Shown in pieces: positions 10,406-21,839 of a stretch of 64,000 nt of DNA. Each line of letters starts with the position of its first letter. Within the stretch, counting starts at the first letter, position 1. Origin of the DNA: Bretschneidera sinensis. Lineage: Eukaryota > Streptophyta > Magnoliopsida > Brassicales > Akaniaceae. A program made the translations under genes and the position numbers. The stretch covers positions 60,078,001 through 60,142,000 of the forward strand of contig CM043697.1 of NCBI GenBank assembly GCA_023935145.1, given 5' to 3'. The notes under the pieces are model-generated. The model was given only the letters and a program-made list of their open reading frames with translations, did no database searches and had not been told where the DNA came from.

Positions 10406-11500
10406 CCATCCAAAATTCTATTGATAATTTTGAAGAATTTTACTTAATAATATTATTTTTTGTTCGTATATTTATATTGGCGTTGTTAGTGAAATTTTTT
10501 AAAATTATTGATATTTTAAACTCGATCTGACCAAAATATTTTGATAATTTGAAGCTCTTCTCATGAAGAGTTCAGTCTCCTTTAAAACATTTAACAGAGT
10601 TTTCCCTTTCAATTTTAAATTCTATTAAAAGAGAAAATATAACGAGAAATGTGCATGCCATTGAACCAGATTGTGTCCTTCATCGATCTTAATTTTTCAT
10701 TTTGCATCTAGTGAAAAACTATCATGTATATATTTATTAATCGTATTGTTCTTGTTATGCATGAGTTTTGTTAAGACTTTTAATAATTATATAAATTTAA
10801 ACACAAAAAATAATAATTTTAATTATTGAAATGATACTAATAGTAATTTAATTGTTCTGGGTTTTTTTATAGAAAGAAAAAGAGGTTTTAACTTGTTAAA
10901 AATTTACAAATTTAATGTCCTTTACAAATGATATAACCACAATATAAATGATTATATATATTAGATTTTTTTTTATAGAACTATCATGTATTTATTTGAT
11001 ATTCATAAATCTGTAAAAATAATAATTGATAATAATACATGAACAGCTGTAAGCCTGTCTCATACAAGTGTAAAAGCACAACAAAAAAAATGCAACTCTG
11101 CATTTCTTTTTCCTTTTTTCTTTTCTAAAGATAACAAGCAGTAGTTGGACAAGGCTAATCAAATACAAGAATGGTCGTAAGGCTCTCAGTTTGCTTAACA
11201 TAATTGAAAAAAACAAAAAAAAAAAAATTAGAATTTAGAACCCCACCACAAATGATTCCTAAGTGTCAGTCGTATGCAAAAATCACCAACTACGTTGGTC
11301 CATCACACATGCTTGGACTTTTTTGCTGATCAATGTAGTTTTGATCAAATCGTAGGGTGGAAAAGGCATCTGTTACATACAATAATCATAGTGCTTGTCC
11401 ACTGAGCTTTGCTCTTGTTATTAATAGATTCCAAACGTGTCCTTCAGTAATAAAATCTTAAAAGGCCCGGGCAAATACACTGTTCTGCTGCAGAGCCTGC
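10404..11500. other. Intergenic region upstream of the pectin acetylesterase gene
   Basis: AT-rich, with no coding frame I can support. The last few hundred bases should hold the promoter of the gene at 11795. I did not find a convincing TATA box. Confidence 0.5.
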
Positions 11501-11553
11501 ATTCTCTCTCTCCCTTCCCCACCCCGCCCCCTCCCCCTCCCCCCTTCCTCACA
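11498..11553 (+). promoter_or_regulatory. Polypyrimidine (CT/C-rich) tract upstream of the gene
   Basis: A 56-bp run of almost only C and T, including CCCCTCCCCCTCCCCCC, lies about 240-300 bp upstream of the start codon. CT-rich tracts near transcription starts are common in plant promoters and 5' UTRs. Its role here is inferred. Confidence 0.35.
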
Positions 11554-11794
11554 AGTCACACCCTCAAATTAGTAGATTCATAAACAGTCTTCTATTCTCT
11601 TCCATTTTTAGCTCCTAGAAGCTAGATAAGGGAGATTTTCCTAACAAAAACCATTCATTTTTCCATAATAGTAAGAAATTTCTTGTTTTCGGTTTCTAGG
11701 CCATTAATAGTGCACTGCACTCCACATTGCCAAGTTTCAAGTTTGTTTCTTTCTCAAAGATTTGGAGGCAGAGTTAGTGACAGAGATCAGAACA

Positions 11795-14700
11795 ATGAAG
11801 AAGGTTTCGTGGGTTGGGGTTGTGACAGGACTTGTTTTCACCAATTTTGTTAATGGGTTCTTGGATTTTAATGAAACAGAGCTGTCTCACATTGAAGCTT
11901 ATGATTATGGAATCTCCAAAATTAATTATAATCCTTTGATGGTAGGACTTACTCTCATTAGAGGTGCTGGTGCAAAAGGAGCAGGTGCATTCTCTTTATT
12001 GTTCTTACTTCTGTTATTATTTGCTCCCAAATCTTTTGTTCCTCTCTTCCTGAAAATGCTTTTGGTTTAGGGGAGATTGCTTGATTCAGATGTACTGGTT
12101 ATATTTTTTTTGATGGGTGTAATGAAAAAAAAAAAAAAACAAATGCCAGATTCATTATCATTGACAGACGTACCTGCTAATGAAATTGCTTCTGCTTAAT
12201 AGGTGTCTTAATTTAGATTTGTTTGCTTCAATTATTTTTTTTATATTGATTTTTAACATATTATGCATTTTACCCAAAAAAAAAGAAAAAAGAAAAAAGA
12301 AAGAAAGCCCTTAAAAGAACAAAAAAATAAAATGCGTTAATGTATATATTTTTTTAATTATTTTTCTGCCGACATTTTAATGACTTCTCATTTTGTTATT
12401 GTTTTCCATCCAATCATTTTCTTTTATGTTAGTTCAGTGGTTTGAGTGAGATAGTTCTGTTTTCTTGTCATTTTTTAATTGACAGTATTTATCATACTTT
12501 GGATATTTATGAACAAATTCAATAATCAACATGTTGCTCATCCCCTTCATCTTCCCCAGTCTGCTAATTGCCTATCTCTATTTGTGCCTAAAAATGTTAC
12601 TATAACTTATAAGATAATTTTTTAAAAATTGGGAAAGCTATATTCCTTGTCTTTATCTCACTTATAAATATATTTGGTAAACTTGTTGTGACTATCAACA
12701 AAAGTGACTTGAGATAATCACAATGTTATTGCATGATTTCACATCTTGGCCTAATCTAATTATCTGTGCCTTCCAATCTTACAGTCTGTTTGGATGGAAC
12801 TTTGCCTGGGTATCATTTGCATCGTGGATACGGGTCAGGAGCAAACAGCTGGCTCATTCAATTGGAGGTTTGTGATATAGTTCTGTTATAATGGCATCAT
12901 ATATTTCTTAGTTTATGCTAGTTGAATTTATGTACTCTTGCCTCAGCTAGTTTGGTACTTGATATATCTACTTGACGGTTCCAGAAATTTTTTGTATTAT
13001 TTTATTACTGACATTAAAATATTGAAACAGGCTTAATAACTTTATGGGAATGTCCTCCCTTAATCTATGTCATTACTGTTTTCTCTTATGCTGCTTCTGG
13101 TTAATAGGCTAGCTATCGCTAATCCTTTCGGCTTAGAATGTCCTTAACTTTGTGAAACATCTTCTGACAGGGAGGAGGATGGTGTAATAGCGTTAGAACT
13201 TGTGTTTACAGTAAAAAAACCCACCGTGGATCCTCCACATACATGGAAAAGCAGATAGCATTTACAGGAATACTAAGTGAAAAAGCTGAAGAAAACCCTG
13301 GTTTATTCTCAAACTATATAAAATATTTAGGACTTTTTTTTCTAGGTCCACCAACCTCGATGCTTATTCTACTTTCATATGCTGTTGCAGATTTTTTCAA
13401 CTGGAATAGACTAAAGCTTCGATATTGTGATGGTGCTTCTTTTAGCGGGGACAGTGAGGATAAGGTTGACTTGAAATCTTTCCATTCATTTATTTATCCA
13501 TGAATGAAGTATTGATATAATATCTGTTTCTAATTGACCAACTAGAAAAAGTGAAAATATGGCACTTAGAGCCAGCATTCAAAACATTTACATATCTGCC
13601 TAATGCCCATCACTGAGAAAATATGGTTTACCTTGGTGCTGACGGAAGTCCTTTTATAATTGTATTTAAATCTTTTGATTTCTTTTTTTCCCTTCTCAAT
13701 GATGTTGACATACGTTTAAACTGTTCATCTCCTTTACCTTCTTTCACGTTTTCCATGGTGTTTTTCATCATTTTTTTCTCTGTTGGGGGTGAGCGATTCA
13801 TTCTATGTTAGAAATAGCAAATATATGACACTGTAATAAGAAGAGGGGGAGCAAGGGGGCGAAGGGGCTGATGTCACCGTGGGAAGTTTACTTTTGGCTT
13901 ATACAAGTGACTATTTCAGTAGTCACTCTTTATGATTTCATTGAACACAATTCTATTAAGAATAAAATTATGCTGGATCAACTTCGAATTTCTTATTCTT
14001 CAAATGTGTGGTCACATGTTAAAAATAAATGATTATTTTCAGGCTGCGCAACTGCAATTCAGAGGACAGCGTATATGGTTAGCTGCAATGGAAGATTTAA
14101 TGGCAAAGGGCATGCGCTATGCCAAGCAGGTGTTATGCTTGTCATGCTTTGGATCTCCTTTTTCCTCCTTTCCACTCTTACTTTTCATGCAAAAAAGTTA
14201 ACTAAGTGTCTATCAGGCTCTTCTCTCTGGGTGCTCTGCTGGGGGTCTAGCATCAATTTTACACTGTGATGAGTTTAGGAACTTGTTTCCACGAACTACT
14301 AAAGTTAAGTGCCTGAGTGATGCTGGCTTATTCCTGGATGCGTAAGTGCTAATTTACTACTTTTCATTCATGCTTTTATTGTTTTCTGCTTTACTACCAT
14401 ATGGATTTGATACTTTTCTCCTCAGTTATTATTTTTTTTTATTGATTGGCTGTCTTGTCTGTAACTGAAGGGTCGATGTATCTGGTGGGCGCACCCTCAG
14501 GAATTTATACGGTGGTGTGGTAGGGTTGCAGGTAGGGTGCTGATATTAAAATTTTGAAAGTCTTTCGTTAAAGTTTCATTTTGTATCTCTTGCATTTCTC
14601 TATATGAGCCCGTTACTAAATTGGAAACAAGAAATTGACATGCTGCATAACCAACTATGTTGTAACTATTCTTCTTGGGTAATTTTCAAGTTCTAGTTTT

Positions 14701-16727
14701 CTGAATCGTTATTTTGTGAACTTTGAATATTTAACATGTATTTATAAATGCTAATGCGAAGTTGTATAACTATAACAGGGGGTGCAAAAGAACCTTCCAC
14801 GCATATGTACTAGCCACCTTGATCCAACTTCGGTAATATTTTTTTCTTGATCTTTTTTTTCTGAGACATATATCTGATTTGAATGGATAAAAGGAAAAAT
14901 AAAAAAATCAATTACATGCTGTGAGTTAGTCTCAAACTCACTTTACCATTTGTGTTTCTTGTTTCCAGTGTTTCTTCCCTCAAAACTTAATCAGCCACAT
15001 CCAAACCCCACTTTTTATTCTTAATGCAGCTTATGATTCATGGCAGGTAATGATTCTTTCCTATAAAATGTTAATCTCACTTCTGATAGTGCTATGCTAA
15101 ATGAGTATCACTGTAAAGACTTGAGTTGCAGGCTAGATGGATTAAAGTTACTTTTTCCCCACTTGTAAACAGATCCAATCCAGTTTAGCTCCGCCATCAG
15201 CAGACCCCAGTGGCTATTGGCATGATTGCAGATTAAACCATGCCAAATGTACTGCAGCTCAGATCCAGTTTTTGCAAGGTGATTTCAAAGATGAGAAATT
15301 TCTTGAGCATTTACTTTACTTTAGGCTTCAAAACTTGCAAACTCAATCTAATCTACTTATTGTTTCTGAGGACAGGGTTCAGGAATCACATGCTGAATAG
15401 AATAAAGGGCTTCTCTATGTCTAGACAGAATGGATTATTTATTAATTCATGTTTTGCTCACTGCCAAACTGAGAGGCAAGATACTTGGTTTGCTGATAAT
15501 TCTCCTGTTATTAGAAATAAGGTATGCATGATCTAAATTATATGCACAGATTTTGCAGAGCCTAAATCAGGGAAAATTTGTTATGTATCCTGTTACAGTG
15601 AATATGTTTGTTTGTGTATGTGTGCTTTAGTGTTTTCTTATAAATTAGGGAGGGGCCCATGAGACATAATGTAAAGAACAATGATTTCAAAATTTTCATC
15701 ATGAATCGTTCGTAAGACCATTCTAAGCAGGAACACCTATTAGGTGGGATGCTCTTTGGTAGCTGAACTACTGACCATATATCTTGAAATGGATGCTAGG
15801 TAAGTCACCTAGAAGAAATCTGGAGCTTCCTTCAGCTTTGCTGGTCTTGAGATCATTTTTCCAATTAATTAAAAGAACAAAACACTGGACATATTGAATA
15901 AGTGTAGTTTGGTAACGTTGTCAGTTTCTAGAAAACAATTGTTTTGTTTCTGTTTTGCTTTTAAACTGTTTTGTCTGTTAGAAACAAAAGACATGCTTGG
16001 TCATTATGCGATGCCTAAGAAAAGGGAAAAAATGCTTTTTATTTATTTATTATGAGTAAGGGGGAAACTACTGCTTAAAGGGGCTTTGCAAAGACTTGCA
16101 TTTGGCTTGTGTATATGACATGTAAGACAGAGACTTGATTCCCATCATTTCTGTTAGGCTTTTGTTTCTAAAATTTTAAGAAATTACTTTTTTTTTTTTG
16201 TTTCCTAAAATCTTGAAACTTTTTAGGAAACAAAAAACAAAAGCAACTAGCCAAAAACATTTTTCTTTGGGTTTTGTCATATTCCTTGAAAATAAAAACA
16301 TTACCAGACAAATCGACATGAACAGAAAATTGTAGATAAAGTCGGAGAGGAAAAAAATTGAAAATCAAGCCTAAGCTTGGATTATAAAGGACTGACAGAA
16401 AGGGAAAATAATAAGAAAGAGAGAAAATAAGGAACTGAATCTCACCCCATAGAACTATGAACTGGGGTCGCATCACTGTCTTTAATGGATAATATGGAAG
16501 GTGACTCCTGTTTGATTATGTTTTCTGGTTGTCTTCGTTGCATTTTAGCCTTGATTCTATGTTTTTTATTGAATAGGTATCGTAAAATATATTAATTTTA
16601 TATGATTGACAATGTACAGGCAATTGCAATAGCCTTTGGAGATTGGTATTTTGACCGGGCAGGAGTTAAGCTCATTGATTGCCCTTACCCCTGTGATAAT
16701 ACTTGCCACAATTTGGTCTTCAGATAG
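11795..16727 (+). CDS. PAE: Pectin acetylesterase (CE13 / Notum-like), 12 exons, intact
   Basis: This enzyme family removes acetyl groups from homogalacturonan and related pectins in the cell wall after secretion. Exons: 11795-11984, 12785-12867, 13171-13300, 13391-13464, 14043-14129, 14217-14341, 14471-14531, 14779-14832, 14969-15046, 15173-15278, 15376-15521, 16620-16727. All introns are GT-AG and all phases join, giving 413 residues, a normal family length. The start is the ATG before KKVSWVG, which gives a signal peptide-like N terminus (about residues 1-21). Landmarks: [33 protein letters not shown], the nucleophile motif GCSAGG (Ser at about 195, codon 14235-14237), NAAYDSW (Asp at about 291), LNHAKC (His at about 317) and a Cys-rich end, [11 protein letters not shown]. 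It is the only gene here without disabling changes. A defective partial copy lies at 31117-39069. Which paralogue it is cannot be told from this window. Confidence 0.95.
13771..13820. repeat. 50-bp segment present inverted at 31117-31168
   Basis: In intron 4, the stretch with TGTTGGGGGTGAGCGATTC and ATGTTAGAAATAGCAA recurs on the opposite strand just left of the pseudogene copy, with about two mismatches over 50 bp. It may be gene-derived intron or a scrap of a repeat whose end is TGTTGG. Confidence 0.8.
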
Positions 16728-17390
16728 ACAAATTTTATCATTAGGCTCATTTTGTATCAGTAGTCATCTTTTATTGAAACAACTCCTCAGTTCAAAAAGA
16801 ATTGACTGAAGACGACAAATATGAAGAGAAATGGCAATGGGATCCACAAGCTTTTTGCATTGATATGGCAACGTGAGGGAATTTAGTCATGCAATGTTGT
16901 TATCTTCTTTTGATTAATGAATAACTCCCATTGTTATCATTTTCAATTTCAGTAAATCTTATATGCCTGTCTGTTGGTATTAATTTTACTTGTTTACATT
17001 ATAGAACTGGAGAAAAAAGTTGATTTCCTTAAACTTGTAATGACCATGCTATTGTCATGTGCCCCTTCATAATTCGTGATGGTCTATTATTATTTTAATT
17101 AGGTCTTTTGCTTTGGAAACAAATTGTCTCAATTCACATTGAGTTGATCTGAGAATCAGATGCAATGATTGTGGAAGGATTTTTATACCGAAGCAATGCA
17201 ATTCTTTTTGTGCTCTTTCTATGCAGATGATAGTAGGACCCCAGCAAAACGATTCAATAATTTGGTTCACATGTGCTCAAGGTCTATTTAGTGTATTATA
17301 TATTAGTATATATATCACCGTCCCCGGCGCACAAACAAGAGACTTGGATATTTTCTATTTGAGACATGGACAAACATGCAGCTTCCTGTC
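16728..17390 (+). other. 3' UTR and downstream flank of the pectin acetylesterase gene
   Basis: After the TAG stop the sequence is AT-rich with no further coding exons. An AATGAATAA near 16915 could serve as a polyadenylation signal. No RNA gene is seen. Confidence 0.4.
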
Positions 17391-17665
17391 TTGTGACTTG
17401 AGAGAGAGAAATGAATGACATCGCACCATTAATTTCACGGCTGATGAGGCTACTCCATAAATTTCATTGAGTATGATACTTGGCATAATTTTAATGGGAA
17501 AATATAGTACAAAATTTGATTTCTCATGCACGGTCCTAACATTTTTGAGTTGTTAGGAGTTAATTAAGCACAAAGGATTTCAACATGCACTCTTGAACAA
17601 AAATGTGAACATACCCTTGTGATTTGAGGGAGAGAGAAATGAATGACAATGCACCATTGATTTCA
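17391..17665. repeat. 226-bp tandem duplication, second copy split by Copia-1
   Basis: Unit 1 (17391-17616) begins TTGTGACTTGAGAGAGAG. Unit 2 restarts at 17617 with TTGTGATTTGAGGGAGAG and breaks off at 17665. The rest of unit 2 resumes at 23950 (CCATAAATTTCATTGAGTAT) and runs to about 24100. Copia-1 sits in the gap, so the duplication is older than the insertion. Confidence 0.85.
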
Positions 17666-18243
17666 AGTCATTATTTAGCTACTTCAATATAGCTAATAAT
17701 ATAAAAGTTACAAATTTGTGATTAATCTCAATAAATTAAGAGTTATAAATTTTGTAATTATTTCTATTTTAAATTTTGAATTAAATTCTTAGGTTCATTT
17801 GTGCTTATACCAAGCTTTTCAAGAGCTTAAGATACAATTTTCAGTTTCTTTCTTATTTTCTACTTTTTACATATTTATTTTTGGGCAATCTTGATCGGGT
17901 CGGTTTATCTCACTTCCCAGTGGATATGCACATTGTAAGAGGTAAAATTGCGAGTACTTGAGTTTTATCTTAGAGCCAGTTTTAGCCATTTGTATCTGCA
18001 TGTAGGGAGGTTATAATGGCTTTAGGACAATGGCTTTCTTGACTCACATACCAACTCCTTTTGTTTTCTCTATTTTAATTTTTTATTTTATTTTATTATA
18101 CAATATTGTTTAATATTATATATTTATATTGTGTTAAAATTATTTTGATTTCTACAAGCATATATTTTGAAATTGTCTTATTAGTTTTTATTATCAATTA
18201 TAAAAAAAATCTAATAGCTAAAGTCGTTATAATATTATTAACA
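17666..18243 (+). repeat. Copia-1 5' LTR (5'-truncated)
   Basis: It aligns along its length with 23373-23949, including TTGATCGGGTCGG, the GTAGGGAGG block and TTCTACAAGCATATATTTTG. The 5' end is missing. The 3' end is drifted, so the limit is approximate. Confidence 0.75.
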
Positions 18244-18245
18244 CG

Positions 18246-18257
18246 TGGTATCATAAA
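18246..18257 (+). other. Copia-1 primer-binding site (decayed)
   Basis: TGGTATCATAAA resembles the TGGTATCAGAGC site complementary to initiator methionine tRNA used by many plant Copia elements. It lies just after the 5' LTR. Confidence 0.5.
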
Positions 18258-19403
18258 TACATAGTTTTATGTACTATGTTGTATATGTACGATTTTTTTT
18301 TTCATGATATATATAATATGTTTATATATAGGAATTTTGAATGTGTTATATATATTTATCTATATATGTATGAGAATTTTGTATGTATTATATATCAGTA
18401 GTTTTTTTTTTTGGAAGTAAATTATTGATTCAAATATATATGTTTGTTTGTGTGAATTGTTGTTGTTAAAAGAGTGATTATAGAGATAAATTGAATTTTT
18501 GGTTTAAAAAGAACAAAGAAATTCAAGTACAAATCATATATATTCATTATATGTAAGACATTTACATTAAAGACAACTTTGAAATAAAAAATCAATTACA
18601 ACGTTACAACACTAAATCATTATAGTAGCATATATACATATTAAGTATGACTTTAAGTATCATTCATTGTAAATGTTATAAAAAAATCAAACCAGACCAT
18701 TATAGTAGCATATATACATATTAAGTATGACTTTAAGTATCATTCATTGTAAATGTTATAAAAAAATCAAACCAAACTATTATTACGTTATAAATGTAAA
18801 TGTTATTGTGTAAACGTTATATAATTAAGTTAATAAATGTTATATACATAAAGATCATGATTATACCAATATATTAATCACTATAATAAATTGTTGTAAA
18901 TGTTATAAACGTTTAATGACTATAAATATAAACGTTAGTCCATTTAATAGAAAGTTGAGGCATAGAGCTTGAATATTTTTTTTTAATTTCTTTATGCCTT
19001 CATTGAATATAAATTAATTATTTATCATAGAGTATTATGATAATGCGATATCAACGAAAACATAACAATAACTTGATTTTCCTTATTGATTAAAAAAAGA
19101 GATGAAAATTAAAATAACCAAAAAAAATTATATACTAAATTAAAAAAGTCAAATCAAATTGATGAATTATGAATTATTGTAAGGCATAGTGCTTTTGATT
19201 AACGGTCTAGTGTTTTATATATGTGTTTTATATATATATTCTAGTATTTTATATATTTCAAAACTTTTGCATGTCTCTGTATATACATGTGGTATCAAAG
19301 TCTTTTTCTTTGATATAACTTATTTTAGAATTTGGTTGAAAAGTTTATATTCTAAATACGAGATATCTATCAATGTAAGAAAATAGTTTGTTAATAGTTA
19401 TTA
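18258..19403 (+). other. Copia-1 5' interior, unrecognisable
   Basis: AT-rich sequence where gag should lie. I find no surviving gag motif. It contains an exact-looking 80-bp tandem duplication at 18618-18777. Confidence 0.5.
18618..18777. repeat. 80-bp tandem duplication
   Basis: CATTATAGTAGCATATATAC begins at 18618 and again at 18698. The two 80-bp copies are almost identical, so the duplication is recent relative to the decay around it. Confidence 0.9.
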
Positions 19404-19816
19404 TGAATTATCAGTATTTTCAGAGATGAAGGCGTTGGGCGAGGTATTTTGCCTTGAGGCGATAGGGCATAAGCCCCGAGGCATTGGGGTGCAAGTCTTT
19501 TGAATACATTGGAGTGTTTCAAAATTTTAATAAAATAATATTAATTAATTAGAATAGTAAAAATAAAAAGTAATTTAAATTTTAATTAATTAATTAATTA
19601 TTATCAAAGTTTAATACTTTACTAACTCTCTATAGTGTAATAATTATAATTTTATAAATATTAATATATATTTATATGTAAATTATATAAAGTATAACTT
19701 ATATTTCTATATTGTTGTAACTTGTAAGTGATTAATTAAATAATTTGTAATTGTTATTAAACTAGATAACATGTATTACATATTTATGAAGTATAATAAT
19801 GTTATAACAATAACAC

Positions 19817-19883
19817 TAATTTAGTGGTTAAGACCTATGACAGTCATTAGGTCATGGGTTTGAGCTTTAACTTGCATTTTTTT
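19817..19883 (+). promoter_or_regulatory. tRNA-like Pol III promoter and T-run, unit 1
   Basis: Box A-like TAATTTAGTGG (19817-19827, about 9 of 11), box B-like GGTTTGAGCTT (19858-19868) and a run of seven T at 19877-19883 that could stop Pol III. Confidence 0.45.
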
Positions 19884-20309
19884 CCTAAATTTTGAGCTTT
19901 TTGAAAAAACTTCACTGGGAGTACGCCTGAGGTGTAATTTTTGCGCCCCGAGGAGTTGGAGCGTAAGTCTTTTGAATACGTTGGGGTGTTTCAAAATTTT
20001 AATAAAATAATATTAATTAATTAATTAGAATAATAAAAATAAAAATAAAAAAAAAAATAAAAATAAAAATAATTTTAATTAATTAATTAATTATTATCAA
20101 AGTTTAATACTTTACTAACTCTCTATAGTGTGATAATTATAATTTTATAAATATTAATATATATTTATATGTAAATTATATAAAGTATAACTTATATTTC
20201 TATATTGTTGTAACTTGTAAGTAATTAATTAAATAGTTTGTAACTGTTATTAAACTAGATAACATGTATTATATATTTATGAAGTATAATAATGTTATAA
20301 CAAAAACAC

Positions 20310-20376
20310 TAGTTTAGTGGTTAAGACCTATGACAGTCACTAGGTCATAGGTTTGAGCTTTAACTTGCATTTTTTC
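20310..20376 (+). promoter_or_regulatory. tRNA-like Pol III promoter and T-run, unit 2
   Basis: Box A-like TAGTTTAGTGG (20310-20320, about 10 of 11), box B-like GGTTTGAGCTT (20350-20360) and a T-run shortly after, with the same spacing as in unit 1. Confidence 0.45.
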
Positions 20377-20789
20377 CTAAATTTTGAGTTTTTTAAAAAA
20401 ACTTCACAGGGAGTACGTCCTGGGTGTAATTTTTGCGTTCTGAGACGTTGGGGTGTAAGTCTTTTGAATACGTTGGGGTGTTTCAAAATTTTAATAAAAT
20501 AATATTAATTAATTAATTAGAATAATAAAAATAAAAATAAAAATAATTTAAATTTAAATTAATTAATTAATTTTTATCAAAGTTTAATACTTTACTAACT
20601 CTTTATAGTGTGATAATTATAATTTTATAAATATTAATATATATTTATATGTAAATTATATAAAGTATAACTTATATTTCTATATTGTTGTAACTTGTAA
20701 GTGATTAATTAAATAGTTTGTAATTGTTATTAAACTAGATAACATGTATTATATATTTATGAAGTATAATAATGTTATAACAAGAACAC

Positions 20790-20856
20790 TAGTTTAGTGG
20801 TTAAGACCTATAACACTCATTAGATCATGGGTTTTAGCTTTAACTTGCATTTTTTC
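20790..20856 (+). promoter_or_regulatory. tRNA-like Pol III promoter and T-run, unit 3
   Basis: Box A-like TAGTTTAGTGG at 20790-20800, a weaker box B (GGTTTTAGCTT near 20831) and a T-run near 20850. Confidence 0.4.
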
Positions 20857-21086
20857 CTAAATTTTGAACTTTTAAAAAAAACTTCATGGGGAGTACACCT
20901 GGGGTGTAATTTTTGCGCCCCGGGTGCCCGGGCATATACCCCAAGCAAAAAAATGAACGCCTCGAGAAAGAAACGTCTAACTTCAAATGCTCCAGGGCGT
21001 TTTTGCTTCTCCTGGGCCTTGGGCAAGCCCTGGGCGAGTCCCAGGAACGCCCATGAAACCACTGTGAATTATTAAGAAACATGCAT

Positions 21087-21087
<1 letters not shown>

Positions 21088-21124
<37 letters not shown>
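21088..21124. repeat. (AT)n microsatellite
   Basis: Pure AT alternation of about 37 bp, just outside the right duplication of the hAT element. Confidence 0.95.
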
Positions 21125-21131
<7 letters not shown>

Positions 21132-21839
21132 TATATATTGCTTAGAATATATTCAGCGACTTAGATCTATTTGTTTAATATATTAGTGTATGACCATTTG
21201 AAATCCACGGTGCTAATGGTAGCACCATATTTGTTAAAACTAATAGAGTGCATTGATCCAAAAAAACCTAAACAGAAACTAAAATTGAGCAAAACTTATA
21301 TAAATTAAAAGCAAGAGAGAATTTATGGCTGAATCTATCAATCAAAGTTTGATTGGTATTGATATGAAGCTTTTATAGAAAAAAAATATAAATATAGACA
21401 TACTTTAAAAAAAACAAAAATCATAAGTATCTACATAAAGCAATCCATAACTCTAACAATAGGAGAAAATTAAAGACCATAAAATATATATACTCATTAT
21501 TAGCAAAGAAATTAAGCATCAAATTTAAATACTTTGTACAACATGATTGAAGAAGAGAAAAAACATGAATAAATTGTATGGGAATAGAAAGTGACATTAT
21601 TATAGTGGAGAAAGAGAAAGAAAAGAGGAAAATTAATAAATTTCAAATGATTTATAATTAAGTAGATGAAATGAAAAAAATAAAAGAAAAGAAAATCATA
21701 TATGGTATGATAGGAAAAATAATTATCTAGAGAGAAAGGAAAACTCCTTTTAAAATTTGGAAAATAGATGTCCAAGGTTCGATATTCTAAAAGTGTGAGG
21801 GTGTCTAGCTAAGATAGTTATACCTGAACCAAAAGGAAG
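21125..21839 (+). other. Copia-1 interior, degraded
   Basis: Mostly A-rich sequence with no recognisable domain, located where gag-integrase should be. Confidence 0.45.

Larger units (their letters stand above)
19489..20925 (+). repeat. Three ~480-bp tandem units inside the hAT element
   Basis: Each unit starts near GTGTAAGTCTTTTGAATACG and continues with TTAATAAAATAATATTAATT, a CTAACTCTCTATAGTGT block, AAACTAGATAACATGTATTA, the tRNA-like boxes and a T-run. Units start at 19489, 19961 and 20453. Length differences sit mainly in the A/T runs. The single copy in the 2782-3888 element shows the ancestral one-unit state. Confidence 0.9.
19412..21064. mobile_element. Non-autonomous hAT-like element with three tRNA-like tandem units (copy 2)
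   Basis: The flanking octamer TGAATTAT is exact at 19404-19411 and 21065-21072. The left end reads CAGTATTTTCAGAGATGAAG and the right end ends GAAACCACTG, giving CAGT-type hAT ends. The interior is mainly three tandem units starting at about 19489, 19961 and 20453 (periods 472 and 492). Each carries a tRNA-like box A/box B pair. The last ~150 bp are GC-rich with fold-back potential (GGGCAAGCCC). No transposase is encoded; a hAT transposase supplied in trans would be needed. It is closely related to the element at 2782-3888. Confidence 0.88.

Noticed and set aside
11762..11794. Upstream TTG start for the pectin acetylesterase
   Set aside because: The ATG at 11795 gives a normal signal peptide. 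Plant nuclear genes rarely start at TTG and nothing supports the 11 extra residues.
16168..16476. 102-codon minus frame in intron 11 of the pectin acetylesterase
   Set aside because: Lies within an intron, is hydrophobic and low-complexity with no domain. A possible small MITE here (inverted TTTTGTTTC-like stretches at 15950-16240) could not be given clear ends.
21512..21775. 87-codon minus frame rich in Phe, Tyr and Leu
   Set aside because: Product of A-rich DNA in the decayed Copia-1 interior.
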